Below are positions 35,118 to 44,241 of a stretch of 64,000 nucleotides of DNA, in pieces. The notes beneath the pieces are model-generated. The model had not been told where the DNA came from. It saw nothing but the letters and a program-made list of their open reading frames with translations, and ran no database searches. Source of the stretch: FEN-33 sp963768775. Lineage in GTDB: Archaea; Thermoplasmatota; Thermoplasmata; Methanomassiliicoccales; UBA472. Both the position numbers and the translations under genes were made by a program. The stretch is from the NCBI GenBank assembly GCA_963768775.1, contig CAVYIY010000008.1:310001-374000 (forward strand). The letters are read 5' to 3'. Numbering within the stretch: position 1 is the stretch's first letter; each line of letters begins with the position of its first letter.

Positions 35118-35905
35118 GCCTTCCGGCTTGAGCTCGGTTCGGGAGGTGATGCAGTTATGACTTCTCGTTCCAGTTCGGCCAATATCTTCTTGCGGAGATT
35201 AGCGAACTCCAAGCTGGCCCGATCACGAGGGCGAGGTATCGGAACCGTGAAGATTTCCTTGATCGTCCCCGGCCGTGAAGTCATAACGATTATCTTATCT
35301 GCAAGATAGCAGGCCTCATCGACCGAATGAGTGATGAAGATGACGGTCTTCTTGGTCTCCTGCCAGATGCGCAAGAGTTCCTTCTGCATCAAGTTGCGCG
35401 TTTGAGCGTCCAGTGCCCCAAAGGGCTCGTCCATCAAGAGCACCGCCGGGTCATTGGCAAGGGCCCTCGCGATGCCCACTCGTTGCTTCATTCCGCCTGA
35501 GAGTTGAAATGGATGATAGTCCTCGAAGTTCTTGAGACCGACGAGATCTATGTACGACTGCGAGATCTCCTGCTTCTCCTTCGGGCTCTTCTTCTTTATC
35601 TCCAGCCCGAACTCGATATTCTTCCTTACTGTACGCCAAGGAAACAGCGCGAATTCCTGGAAGACCATGCCTCTGTCCGATCCAGGGCCTGAGATTTCCT
35701 TTCCGTTGAGCAGGATTTGTCCGGACGTCGCCGTCTCCAATCCGGCAATAATGCGAAGCAGAGTGGTCTTCCCGCATCCCGACGGGCCAAGGACGCAGAT
35801 GAATTCGCCCTGCTCGACATCAAGGCTGAAGTTCTCGATTGCGGTCATCACGCCTTCTTCCTTAGGGAAGTCTTTCTTCAGGTTTTTGATGGAAAGGGTG
35901 ATCAT
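35114..35905 (-). CDS. ABC transporter ATP-binding protein (SsuB/TauB-like)
   Basis: The 263-residue ATPase shows Walker A (LGPSGCGKTTLLR), the signature LSGGMKQRVGIARA, Walker B (VLLMDEPFGALDA) and the H-loop (FITHSVDEACYLAD). The family is the nitrate/sulfonate/taurine group. I chose ATG 35905, whose ATGA overlaps the stop of the permease gene. The upstream neighbours on the same strand are the permease and the binding protein. It ends in TAG. Confidence 0.9.
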   Translation of the reverse strand: MITLSIKNLKKDFPKEEGVMTAIENFSLDVEQGEFICVLGPSGCGKTTLLRIIAGLETATSGQILLNGKEISGPGSDRGMVFQEFALFPWRTVRKNIEFGLEIKKKSPKEKQEISQSYIDLVGLKNFEDYHPFQLSGGMKQRVGIARALANDPAVLLMDEPFGALDAQTRNLMQKELLRIWQETKKTVIFITHSVDEACYLADKIIVMTSRPGTIKEIFTVPIPRPRDRASLEFANLRKKILAELEREVITASPPEPSSSRKA

Positions 35906-36726
35906 TTCATCCCCATCCTTCTCTTGATGACTCGCTCGAGATAGCCGCTCAGGGTGACCGTCGCCAACCCAAGAATGGCAATCACGATCATTCCCGCAAA
36001 CATGTTCGAATAGAGGGCCAGGTTGCCGGCAGTGATGATGTAATATCCAACACCTCCACCCACCGCCGTGTACCATTCAGCAGCGACGATGCACATCCAT
36101 CCGACACCAAGGCCGATGGTGATGCCACTCATGAGGTATGGGATGCTGAAGGGTAGTATGACCTTTGAGAAGATGGTCACGTTGTTGGCGCCCTGCGTCC
36201 GAGCGGCATCAAGCATGGCAGGCTCGACGCTCCTCACCCCGAGTATCACATTGGTCAGCAGAGGGAAGAAGACCCCTATGAAGACCAGAAGGATGGGGTT
36301 CCAGAATGTCCCAAAAGCCACGAACATGAATGGAACCCAGGCGATTGGCGGGATTGGTCTGAGGAGCTCGACGATCGGGGTGGCGAAGGTATTTACTCTC
36401 GGGAGGAAGCCCATTAGCAATCCGAGGGGCACGGCCACAACGAATGCAAGGATGAATCCTCCGATGAACCTCCATCCGCTCGCTGCAATGTTTTGCGACA
36501 TGCGGACCCCAAGCACTGGATCATCTGTCGTGAACGATCTGATGAGGGAATTGAAAACCTCAGGGGGTGCCGGGAGATACGCGAGGTTGAGGAATAGCGA
36601 AAGGAGCCACCAAACTGCCACGAAGGATCCCAATGAAAAGATAATGATCACAAGGTTCAGCAAGCGCTTTCTCCAGAGCTTCGTCGATTCTGATTCGCCG
36701 GCTCTAGATCGGATGCTAAACTTCAT
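35902..36726 (-). CDS. ABC transporter permease (SsuC/TauC-like)
   Basis: The 274-residue protein has six hydrophobic helices and the BPD-type ABC inner-membrane signature region ILLVFIGVFFPLLTNVILGVRSVEPAMLDAARTQGANNVTIFSKVILP (the EAA loop). A TTTTTATAATTTC sequence at 36748-36760 lies about 25-30 bases before its ATG, so it may also be transcribed from its own promoter. It partners the ATPase downstream and the binding protein upstream. Confidence 0.9.
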   Translation of the reverse strand: MKFSIRSRAGESESTKLWRKRLLNLVIIIFSLGSFVAVWWLLSLFLNLAYLPAPPEVFNSLIRSFTTDDPVLGVRMSQNIAASGWRFIGGFILAFVVAVPLGLLMGFLPRVNTFATPIVELLRPIPPIAWVPFMFVAFGTFWNPILLVFIGVFFPLLTNVILGVRSVEPAMLDAARTQGANNVTIFSKVILPFSIPYLMSGITIGLGVGWMCIVAAEWYTAVGGGVGYYIITAGNLALYSNMFAGMIVIAILGLATVTLSGYLERVIKRRMGMK

Positions 36727-36749
36727 GGCAATGCCTCACTCGATTGAAA

Positions 36750-36758
36750 TTATAAAAA
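36750..36758 (-). promoter_or_regulatory. TATA box before the SsuC-like permease gene
   Basis: On the minus strand the bases read TTTATAATT, about 25-32 bases before ATG 36726. The run of T just before it could also end the transcript of the binding-protein gene. Confidence 0.45.
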
Positions 36759-36775
36759 GGGTTTGGTGAGCTGAA

Positions 36776-37882
36776 TTAAGTGCCTTTCAGCTTCACAATG
36801 AAACCGTTCAGCTTGGCATAGTCCAGCAGTAACAAATGCTGGATAGAGCCTGGTCCTGGGGTGGCGATTACCTTGCCATCGAAGTCGGCGAAGGTATGGA
36901 TGCTGCTCAATCCCAAGATAGCTGAGCCCTCGGAGTTGGCCAATGCCACAACTTGGATGTTAGTGTTCGCGTTGAGCCGGTTCAGAATGGCAGGGGGGGC
37001 TCCAAGATAGCCAACATCGATTACGTTTCCGGCGAATGCCGTCATCACTGCGGGGCCGTTGGGATAGCCTGCTGGGTTGGCAGCGGTGACATTGACACCG
37101 TATTTCTCATACAGAGTCTTGCCGCCGAACACGGTCGAGTTCATTGCCACGACCCTTGCGAATTGATGCAGATCTCCCTGCAGGTATCCGAGCCTGACCG
37201 CGTTCTGGGGATTCAGGATCGTATCTGAAGGCTGGACGGCCATCGCTTGAGTGATTACTGATTCGTTGACGAAATCGTCAACGAACGCACTTACGTTCGG
37301 ATACGAGCCGATTGAGGTCAACTGACCCAGATCTGCGAACATATTGGTGTAGTTGCCCAACCAATTCTTCACATTATCCGTGAGCTGGTAATCCAATGTA
37401 ATGTGTCCAAGAGCAGCTGCCACAACACTAGTGTTCCTTGCGCTGAAGGCAGAACCCATTTGCAGGAGCAAGGTGTAGTTGGCACCATCTGGATGGGCAA
37501 TGGCATCGTTGATCCAATTAGTGGCATCAATATGAGCTCTTACCATCCTTGCAATCAGATCCGAGTTGGCTTGCAGATAGGAAGTCTTAACAGCCATTAC
37601 GCAACAGGGATGGCCAGGCCAGATATCTGCCGACCACGCCACCGCGTGCGCAGTTCCCGCAAGAATCGAGTCAGAGCAGAACGGCTCCCATGAAACCGCA
37701 CCATCTACCGTCCCTTGGGCCAACGCTGATGCTTGAAGGCTAGGGGCAATCTGTATCCAATAGATCGTCTTTCCCTGAGTATTATTCTGGGGGAGGAGAA
37801 CGACGACTACTCCAGCGATAACTAATATCGCAATAATCGCAACCGCTACGAGTTTGGTGGTTTTTCCAATCAATGATTTCAC
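36776..37882 (-). CDS. ABC transporter substrate-binding protein, apparently circularly permuted
   Basis: The 368-residue product begins with a hydrophobic anchor (about residues 10-30). The next segment, IYWIQIAPSLQASALAQG then VDGAVSWEPFCSDSI, is the part that in SsuA/TauA-type proteins normally follows the first lobe. The C-terminal part, from RLGYLQGDLHQFARVV to IDVGYLGAPPAILNR and VIATPGPGSIQHLLLLDYA, is the part that normally comes first. The order is therefore lobe-2, C-terminal helices, a linker (about 210-225), then lobe-1. The protein ends in KLKGT. GGTGA precedes ATG 37882 and a CTAAATATC box lies about 25 bases before that. Confidence 0.85.
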   Translation of the reverse strand: MKSLIGKTTKLVAVAIIAILVIAGVVVVLLPQNNTQGKTIYWIQIAPSLQASALAQGTVDGAVSWEPFCSDSILAGTAHAVAWSADIWPGHPCCVMAVKTSYLQANSDLIARMVRAHIDATNWINDAIAHPDGANYTLLLQMGSAFSARNTSVVAAALGHITLDYQLTDNVKNWLGNYTNMFADLGQLTSIGSYPNVSAFVDDFVNESVITQAMAVQPSDTILNPQNAVRLGYLQGDLHQFARVVAMNSTVFGGKTLYEKYGVNVTAANPAGYPNGPAVMTAFAGNVIDVGYLGAPPAILNRLNANTNIQVVALANSEGSAILGLSSIHTFADFDGKVIATPGPGSIQHLLLLDYAKLNGFIVKLKGT

Positions 37883-37904
37883 CTATCATGTTGAACTTAT
37901 GATA

Positions 37905-37913
37905 CGATATTTA
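37905..37913 (-). promoter_or_regulatory. TATA box of the SsuABC-like operon
   Basis: On the minus strand the bases read CTAAATATC, about 25-30 bases before ATG 37882, with a GGTGA ribosome site between them. Confidence 0.45.
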
Positions 37914-38096
37914 GCCCTTTTCTAAGAAAGGGAAAGATGTATCCTATTTGTACACTAATACTGGGATTCTTGCACTTGTGTCATCAAGAATGATTTGGAA
38001 AAGGCGCTCGTCTTGGATTAGCAAGCAATAAAAGAATAGCATCCAACTTGAGAAAGTTTAATCTATGATGGTAAAATTATCGAGTCCTGTGATACA

Positions 38097-38549
38097 ATGT
38101 TCGAGCTGCAAGTTGTCAGCAACACCCCCCTGACGCCGCTGGACGATACGGATGACGTCTCTCTCCAGTTCCTGCAGATGATCGGCTACCTCCCTAAGGG
38201 ATACGACCCGAAGACAGACGCCTCGAACGTTCAAGAAAGCGTTCCATATAAAATGTTCACCGAGTGCCTGATGAAGAACACCAAGCGCGCCTGGACGGTT
38301 GAAGAGATGGCGGCAAAGCTAAAGACCACGAAGCCGACGATCTACCGGCACCTTAACAAACTGAAGGCGATCGACATACTGGAGGAGGTGGACACCGACC
38401 GAAGCGGGGACAAGAAGAAAGGCTACCGGATCCGGTACGGCGATCTGTCGAAGGCCTGGAACTTCACCGAGGCCAACGTCGAGATGGCAATGGAAGCCTA
38501 CCGGAAGACGATAGACCATCTCCAGAAGCTCTACGAGGAGGGCAAGTGA
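38097..38549 (+). CDS. Winged-helix regulator
   Basis: The 150-residue protein has a helix-turn-helix region WTVEEMAAKLKTTKPTIYRHLNKLKAIDILEE, then a polar wing (DRSGDKKKGYRIRYG) and a helical tail. It resembles archaeal ArsR/TrmB-like regulators. It diverges from the ABC operon upstream and heads the Elp3 operon; either could be its target. GTG at 38546 of the next gene overlaps its stop codon. Confidence 0.8.
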   Translation: MFELQVVSNTPLTPLDDTDDVSLQFLQMIGYLPKGYDPKTDASNVQESVPYKMFTECLMKNTKRAWTVEEMAAKLKTTKPTIYRHLNKLKAIDILEEVDTDRSGDKKKGYRIRYGDLSKAWNFTEANVEMAMEAYRKTIDHLQKLYEEGK

Positions 38550-38845
38550 AAATGGCCGCCAACAAACCAAACAACGAGGAGACGAACCTTTCGCGCGGCT
38601 CCGTCTACCGGGTCACGAGCAAAGGCAGCGGGCCCGAGCCGATCGTCACCACAGGCATCTTCAAAGGGTACACCAGCTTCGGCCACGACACCGCCCTCTC
38701 GATAATCATGGATCCGGAGAAGGAAGGGGAGCAGGGAAAGATGCGCTTCGTCCCCTGCACCATGGTCCTGGCCGTGGACGTCCTCGCCTTCAAGCAAGAG
38801 GAGAAGGAGAAAGAGAAGGACGAGGCCAAGGTCTACTTTGGCTGA
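38546..38845 (+). CDS. Conserved small protein, function unknown
   Basis: The product of 99 residues (97 from ATG 38552) has a beta-rich core: SRGSVYRVTSKGSG, IVTTGIFKGYTSFGHDTALSI and MRFVPCTMVLAVDVLAF, then an acidic/basic Lys-Glu tail. The G-x-F-x-G pattern recalls Sm-like small beta barrels, though I would not assign it. A GAGGAGG site at 38535-38541 serves both possible starts. It lies between a regulator and a two-helix protein, upstream of elp3. Confidence 0.7.
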   Translation: MKMAANKPNNEETNLSRGSVYRVTSKGSGPEPIVTTGIFKGYTSFGHDTALSIIMDPEKEGEQGKMRFVPCTMVLAVDVLAFKQEEKEKEKDEAKVYFG

Positions 38846-38849
38846 AAGG

Positions 38850-39074
38850 ATGCCTGAGAAAGCCTCCGGCCCAGCGGGTGCAGTGGCCAAGAACCCGTTC
38901 GACGTCCCCCTGGGTCGATGGAAAGTCTATGCTATCCTCACCATACTGGCGGTGGCGACGGCGCTCGTCGGAATCGCGCTGGGCATCGACCTGCTGGTCG
39001 TGGTCGGGTTCATGGCTGCGCTCTTCCTGGCGATCGGAATCGTCTATTCGATCATGAACGAGAAAGGGCTCTGA
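38850..39074 (+). CDS. Two-helix membrane protein
   Basis: The 74-residue product has a short polar N-terminus and two hydrophobic helices (VYAILTILAVATALVGIALG and LLVVVGFMAALFLAIGIVY). It is four bases after the preceding gene and two bases before elp3, so it is part of the same transcript. Function unknown. Confidence 0.7.
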   Translation: MPEKASGPAGAVAKNPFDVPLGRWKVYAILTILAVATALVGIALGIDLLVVVGFMAALFLAIGIVYSIMNEKGL

Positions 39075-39076
39075 GC

Positions 39077-40648
39077 ATGTGGATGAGTGGAATGGACAGG
39101 ACCACGGCATATCACCAGCGCCTCTTGCAGCTACTGGCATCCGGCGAGATCGCAGACAAGAAGGAGCTGCTGCGCCGCAAGATCGAGCTGTGCCGCGAGT
39201 TGGGGATGGAGACTGTTCCGCCCAATTCCGCGACGCTGGCTCTCGCCGACGAAAGCACGTTGGCATTGGCCAGGGACCTGTTGCGCCGCAAGCCGGTGCG
39301 GACCTTGAGCGGAGTGGCAGTGGTTGCGGTGATGACTTCACCAGCTCCCTGTCCGCATGGCAAGTGCACCTATTGCCCCGGAGGTGTCGAGAACAATTCG
39401 CCCCAATCCTACACGGGGAAGGAGCCGGCCGCGCGGAGGGGCGCATATAATGAGTTCGATCCGTTCCGGCAGGTGCGGGCGCGCATAACCCAGTTGACGT
39501 CAATAGGGCACCCGACCGACAAGATCGATTTGATTATCATGGGCGGGACTTTCACCTCCCGACCCGCTGACTATCAGCAGGAATTCGTGAAAAGGTGCTT
39601 CGACGCGATGAACGAGGAGGATTGCGCCTCACTTGAGGACGCCCACACCAAGAATGAGGGCGCGCCACACCGCTGTATCGGGCTGACCATCGAGACCCGC
39701 CCGGACGGGTTCGGCGTCGATCGGGCGAAGGAATGCATGCGGCTGGGGACGACCCGGGTCGAGTTCGGCGTCCAGATCCTGGACGACGAGATACTCAGGA
39801 GCGTTAACCGGGGCCATGGGGTGAAGGAGGTTGTGGAGGCGACCAAGGTTGCCAAGGACGCTGGCCTCAAGGTCTGCTATCACCTGATGCCAGGATTGCC
39901 TGGCTCGGACCCGGAGAAGGACTTGGAGCGCTTCCGAATGCTGTTCGACGACGAGCGCTTCCGCCCGGACATGCTCAAGATCTATCCTACATTGGTGGTC
40001 AAGGGCACGAAGCTGTACGAGCAGTGGCAGAGGGGTGAGTTCGCTCCCTATGACACGGTGCAAGCGACCCAGGTGGTGGCAGCGATGAAGGTGATGACCC
40101 CCCGCTACGTCCGCATCCAGCGCATCCAGCGCGACATACCGGTGCAGCTGATCGAGGCGGGGGTGGATAAGGGGCACCTGAGGGAGCTGGCGAGGGCGAG
40201 GATGAAGGAGCTGGGAACGCAATGCCGCTGCATCCGCTGCCGCGAGGTCGGATTGAACCGCATCCAAATGGATTCGGCCGGCGAGGTCGAGCTGAACCAC
40301 CTTGCCTACCGTGCCTCTGGCGGCCGGGAGGACTTCATCTCCTTCGACCTGGCCGACCAGGACGCTCTCGTTGGGTATGCCCGGCTCAGGATGCCCGGCG
40401 AGGGGATCGCGGCGCACGTGCGCGAGCTCAAGGTCTTCGGCCAGATGGCGCGGTTCGACAAGGAGGGCAGGGAATGGCAGCACAAGGGCTTCGGGAAGGA
40501 GCTGATGCTGGAGGCGGAGCGGACGGCGCTGGAGAACGGCTATCGATCGCTCAAGGTGACGAGTGGCGTAGGAGTGCGGCGCTACTACGCTTCCATCGGC
40601 TACGCCCGCGACGGCGCGTACATGAGCAAGGCGCTCGCGCCCAAATAA
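39077..40648 (+). CDS. elp3: Archaeal Elp3: tRNA uridine-34 acetyltransferase, radical SAM
   Basis: The 523-residue protein has the radical SAM cluster motif CPHGKCTYCPGG (C-x4-C-x2-C) near residue 92, the zinc/cluster region with CRCIRCREVG, and a C-terminal GNAT acetyltransferase domain ending in GFGKELMLEAERTALENGYRSL. Archaeal Elp3 works alone to make 5-carboxymethyl-uridine-34 in tRNA using acetyl-CoA and SAM. I chose ATG 39077, three bases after the previous gene's stop. Confidence 0.95.
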   Translation: MWMSGMDRTTAYHQRLLQLLASGEIADKKELLRRKIELCRELGMETVPPNSATLALADESTLALARDLLRRKPVRTLSGVAVVAVMTSPAPCPHGKCTYCPGGVENNSPQSYTGKEPAARRGAYNEFDPFRQVRARITQLTSIGHPTDKIDLIIMGGTFTSRPADYQQEFVKRCFDAMNEEDCASLEDAHTKNEGAPHRCIGLTIETRPDGFGVDRAKECMRLGTTRVEFGVQILDDEILRSVNRGHGVKEVVEATKVAKDAGLKVCYHLMPGLPGSDPEKDLERFRMLFDDERFRPDMLKIYPTLVVKGTKLYEQWQRGEFAPYDTVQATQVVAAMKVMTPRYVRIQRIQRDIPVQLIEAGVDKGHLRELARARMKELGTQCRCIRCREVGLNRIQMDSAGEVELNHLAYRASGGREDFISFDLADQDALVGYARLRMPGEGIAAHVRELKVFGQMARFDKEGREWQHKGFGKELMLEAERTALENGYRSLKVTSGVGVRRYYASIGYARDGAYMSKALAPK

Positions 40649-40689
40649 TTTCTTAACCTGCGTCATGCATCATTGGCTGGGGTTTCAGG

Positions 40690-41490
40690 TTGGCCTGTGC
40701 GGCATGCGGTAAGGAGACCAAGGCAGGGGTGCTTTTCTGCGCTGGATGCCTTTCAGGGCTGACCGACCCTCTCGACCTTCTCCCCCGCCTCATCGACCCG
40801 ACCGCGGACGCTCGACTTCTTCGGACGCAGAGCGTGTCCATGCGCATCTTTCCGACCAACGGCCCCGCGCTTAGCTACGGCCCTGGCCTGGATGCCCCTC
40901 TGCGGCTGCCGGCGCTGATGGAGCACGAGAGCGTCGCGGCCTTCCCTTCCTTCGTCGACGAATACCTGGCCGGGGTCGGCACTGCTCTGCATCTCTTCGG
41001 GGACGAGTTGTTGCCCCGCCGTCCCTTCGTCTGGGAGCTGATCAAGCTGACCGAGGGCGTGGAGATCGCCGGCGAGGCCTGGGCGAGGGCCAGCCTGAGG
41101 ATGGCCAACGTGCACATCCTCCTGGTGCGGACGGTCTCGCGATTGGCGGTCGATGAGAACTGGCAAAACGCATTCCTGAAGAGCCACACCGGCTCCGTTC
41201 TAAAGCTTTGCGAGCGTTCCAACGTCTATCCCAAGCTGCATCGCGTGGCCGAGTCCAACCTGCAGATGATGAACGCCTTCCTCGGCAATGCGGAGGAGGC
41301 GGTGGCGGAGCTGGGCAAGCTGGAGGCCGGGGAGGACGACGATTCTCATCAGATCACGATCAAGAAGGCGATGCTGCTCGCACAGGCCGGGAAGGACGAG
41401 CTGGCCAAGGAGGCATTGCAGAGGATCCCCGCCTCCTTCGATGACATGCGGGCGAGAAGGCTTAAGGCGCACTTGGAGGGGAGCGGATGA
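40690..41490 (+). CDS. Zinc-ribbon protein, unknown function
   Basis: The product of 266 residues starts with a CxxC pair (ACAACGKETKAGVLFCAGC) forming a small zinc ribbon, then is largely helical (LLPRLIDPTADARLL to the end). The C-terminal third, ESNLQMMNAFLGNAEEAVAELGKLEAGEDDD and AMLLAQAGKDELAKEAL, resembles TPR-like helices. The start appears to be TTG 40690. It overlaps the next TPR gene by four bases, so the two likely act together. Confidence 0.7.
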   Translation: MACAACGKETKAGVLFCAGCLSGLTDPLDLLPRLIDPTADARLLRTQSVSMRIFPTNGPALSYGPGLDAPLRLPALMEHESVAAFPSFVDEYLAGVGTALHLFGDELLPRRPFVWELIKLTEGVEIAGEAWARASLRMANVHILLVRTVSRLAVDENWQNAFLKSHTGSVLKLCERSNVYPKLHRVAESNLQMMNAFLGNAEEAVAELGKLEAGEDDDSHQITIKKAMLLAQAGKDELAKEALQRIPASFDDMRARRLKAHLEGSG

Positions 41491-43694
41491 GCGAGGAATC
41501 CTACGAGTCCCGCTTCGACGCGCGCATGATTGGCACCCTGAAGGGCCTGGACGACGACGCTTACAAGAACTTCATCGTGCACCTGCTGAGCAACATCGGA
41601 ATGAAGGTCACCGCCGCGGCGATGATCGACGGCGTCGCCTTCCTGGAAGGCGAAAGAGAAGGGGGCAAGTACCTGATGATGGCCTCGCGGCGACCGGAGC
41701 ATGCCAGCGCGGACGGGGTGATGGTGGTCAAGGACAAGGCACTGCTGGAACGCCGCTCCCCGGTGCTAATCCTCACCTCGGAGACCGACGATGACACGAA
41801 GCGGGCGGCGGAGCGGTTCGAGGTCTCCCTCGCCGACCGCGGGACGCTGCTGCAGCTGATCAAGAAGTACGACCTGATGTCGCCGCTGCTGAAGGAGATC
41901 GACCGCAAGATACTGGAGAAGGACGGGACCCGCTACCTGCCCAGCATCGGCCGCTTCGATTCCTTCATCCAGGCGGGCGAGGACGCGCTGAAGCACGAGC
42001 GCTACGACGACGCCATCGTCGAGTTGGGCAAGGCGCTGGAGCTGAAGCCGGAGCACGATCTCGCCTGGAGGATGAAGGCCACCGCCCACCTGGCGATCGG
42101 CGAGAACGAGGAGGCTCTGGCATCGATGCAGCGTGCATTGGACAGCCGGCCATACGATCCCAATTCATGGTACCTATTGGGGACAGTGCTGCACCAGCTG
42201 GGCCGATTCGAGGAGGAGGTCAAGGCCTACGATTCCGCATTGCGCTATCAGAAGCGGATGTACTCGGCCATGCTGAACAAGGGAGCAACATTGTTCCAGC
42301 TCGGCCGAAAGGAGGAGGCTCTGAAGGTCTACGACGAGCTGCTGCACGAGCATCCGAAGGACACCCGCCTCATCGAGAACCGGGGCATCATCCTGCGCTC
42401 TTTGGGCAGGAATAAGGATGCACTGGCATCCTTCGAGAGCGTCCGCGCCTTGGACCCGGGAAGCGTGGCGGCGGTGGTACAGATCGCGGAAACGCTCTCC
42501 GAGATGGGCAAGAATGCAGAGGCAGTCAATAGCTGGCAGGAGGCGGTAGCGCTGGACCGGAAACGCGCCGACCTCTGGATCGGGCTTGCCGTCGCCCAAA
42601 GGTCGACCGGCCTGCTGGACGAGGCGGGGAGGAGCTTCGGCATCGCCTCCACATTGGACCCGTCGCTGGCCTTGGCCAAGGAGGGCAAGGACACGGTTCT
42701 GGAAGCCGAGAGCGTCGTGTCCCCGGAGCCGTCCGAAGCCGGCATGGAGCAGCCCCTCATGGAGCGCTATCTGCAGTCTGCCACGGTGCTGCAGGCCATC
42801 GGCGAGCCGGGTAAGGCATTGAAGGAGCTGGATCGCGCTTTGGCGCTCGACTCCGGCGATCATCGGGTCTACCTGTTGCAGGCGAACATACTCGCCGAGA
42901 AGGGATGGCTGGAGGAGGCGATCACCGCTCTGGCCGAAGGGATCCGGCACGCGCCGGAGAAGGCGGCCCTGTTCCTCAACTTCGAGGCGATCAGCTACCG
43001 CCTGGGCCGCTACGAGGACTGCGTCAAGCTCCTAGGCAACGTAGTCGACCAGCCGGACGCGGAGGCGCGGCGCGCACTGCTCCAACTGGAACTGGGAAGG
43101 CCGGGGCAGGCGCAGATAGGCAGCGCAGGCGGGGATGGCGGCCTGATGGAGATGATCCGCGCGCTTGCGTCGATGAAAGAGAAGCGCTTCGAGCAGGCAC
43201 TTGAACGGCTGCGCGTACTATCTGGTACGGAATCGCCGTCTCCCCACGTGCTCAACGACCTCGGCGTCTGCCTGCGCTACTCCGGGCAGATGGAGGAGGC
43301 GGAATCGGCGCTGCACCTGGCGGTCCAGACGGACCCGATGTATGGCGACGCGTGGAGCAACCTCGGCTGCGTGCACTACCTGCGCGGCTCCTACGAGGAG
43401 GCGGAGAGCTGCTTCCAGGAGGCGCTGCTGCGCGACCACCGCCCCTATTACCATCTGAACCTGGCGATGTGCCGGCTGGGACGCGAGGACCTCGACGGCG
43501 CGTACGAATCGGCCTCGCTGGCGCTAAGGCTGGAGGAGAGCGCGGAGGCTCTCAATCTGCTCGGCATAATCGCCGAAAGGAGGAAGGAGAACGCCCGCGC
43601 CCTGGAGATGTACGAGGCGGCATTGCGCCTGGCACCGGTGTTCAGGGACGCACAGACGAATCGCGAGAGAGTGCGCGAGCTGCTCAAGCGCTGA
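41487..43694 (+). CDS. TPR protein with an N-terminal restriction-endonuclease-like domain
   Basis: Residues about 15-125 resemble an Mrr-type endonuclease fold (FIVHLLSNIGMKVTAAAMIDGVAFLEGEREGGKYLMMASRR, VLILTSETDDDTKRAAERFEVSLADRGTLLQLI). The usual catalytic Asp and the Q-x-K are replaced (GVAFL instead of GVDLI; MASRR instead of QaKrw), so it is probably inactive as a nuclease. From residue about 165 on there are roughly twelve to fourteen TPR-like helical pairs (ALELKPEHDLAWRMKATAHLA). The TPR region should bind proteins. It ends the elp3 operon. Confidence 0.82.
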   Translation: MSEESYESRFDARMIGTLKGLDDDAYKNFIVHLLSNIGMKVTAAAMIDGVAFLEGEREGGKYLMMASRRPEHASADGVMVVKDKALLERRSPVLILTSETDDDTKRAAERFEVSLADRGTLLQLIKKYDLMSPLLKEIDRKILEKDGTRYLPSIGRFDSFIQAGEDALKHERYDDAIVELGKALELKPEHDLAWRMKATAHLAIGENEEALASMQRALDSRPYDPNSWYLLGTVLHQLGRFEEEVKAYDSALRYQKRMYSAMLNKGATLFQLGRKEEALKVYDELLHEHPKDTRLIENRGIILRSLGRNKDALASFESVRALDPGSVAAVVQIAETLSEMGKNAEAVNSWQEAVALDRKRADLWIGLAVAQRSTGLLDEAGRSFGIASTLDPSLALAKEGKDTVLEAESVVSPEPSEAGMEQPLMERYLQSATVLQAIGEPGKALKELDRALALDSGDHRVYLLQANILAEKGWLEEAITALAEGIRHAPEKAALFLNFEAISYRLGRYEDCVKLLGNVVDQPDAEARRALLQLELGRPGQAQIGSAGGDGGLMEMIRALASMKEKRFEQALERLRVLSGTESPSPHVLNDLGVCLRYSGQMEEAESALHLAVQTDPMYGDAWSNLGCVHYLRGSYEEAESCFQEALLRDHRPYYHLNLAMCRLGREDLDGAYESASLALRLEESAEALNLLGIIAERRKENARALEMYEAALRLAPVFRDAQTNRERVRELLKR

Positions 43695-43724
43695 TGGACA
43701 AGAATCGATTGGAAAGGGTTTTCG

Positions 43725-43967
43725 TTAGTGGGTGATGCTCATTACCACGACGTCGCGGACCGCGTTCATCTCTGCGAATGGGAGAATCAGTCTCCCCTGC
43801 GCGTCGGTGCGGAACAGGCGGGTCTCGATCTCCTCTGCTGGGACGACCAAGACGTGCTGAATGTCGCCGGTGGTGGAATCGATGACGAAGTTCTCGATCA
43901 TGCCCAGAATCTGTCCGTCGTTGGTCATTACCGTTTTCCCTTTCAGCTCAGTGATGAACTTCCTCAT
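43725..43967 (-). CDS. PRC-barrel domain protein
   Basis: The 80-residue protein is one PRC-barrel: ELKGKTVMTNDGQILGMIENFVIDSTTGDIQHVLVV, then LPFAEMNAVRDVVVMSI. It is about the same size as the 32.6 kb paralogue but lacks the basic tail. Paralogues of this type in archaea act in cell division or as RNA-processing partners; no closer assignment is possible. Confidence 0.82.
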   Translation of the reverse strand: MRKFITELKGKTVMTNDGQILGMIENFVIDSTTGDIQHVLVVPAEEIETRLFRTDAQGRLILPFAEMNAVRDVVVMSITH

Positions 43968-44241
43968 GATCGATCCTCCCAGTATATCTGGTGACTGCGA
44001 TTATGAATGATTTGTCCATATAATAGGCTTTCGATATGTCGGTATAATGTCGCTAGTCTCACGATGCACGACGTTCAATTGGCCGAATAGAAGCTCCCCC
44101 TGTTCTTCTCTCTTCGAGACTTAAGCCTCAAAATAGTGCCGAAGAAGGCAAGATCAAGACACCCTCTTCACCATTGTTTGGGTCTCCAGAATCTGGATTC
44201 AGGAATATAGTCAAGGAAAGCATGGCATTCCAACCCAAAAT
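43968..44241. other. Intergenic region, no gene seen
   Basis: This stretch of about 270 bases runs from the PRC-barrel start to the FmdE promoter. No convincing ORF or RNA gene was recognised. Confidence 0.4.
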
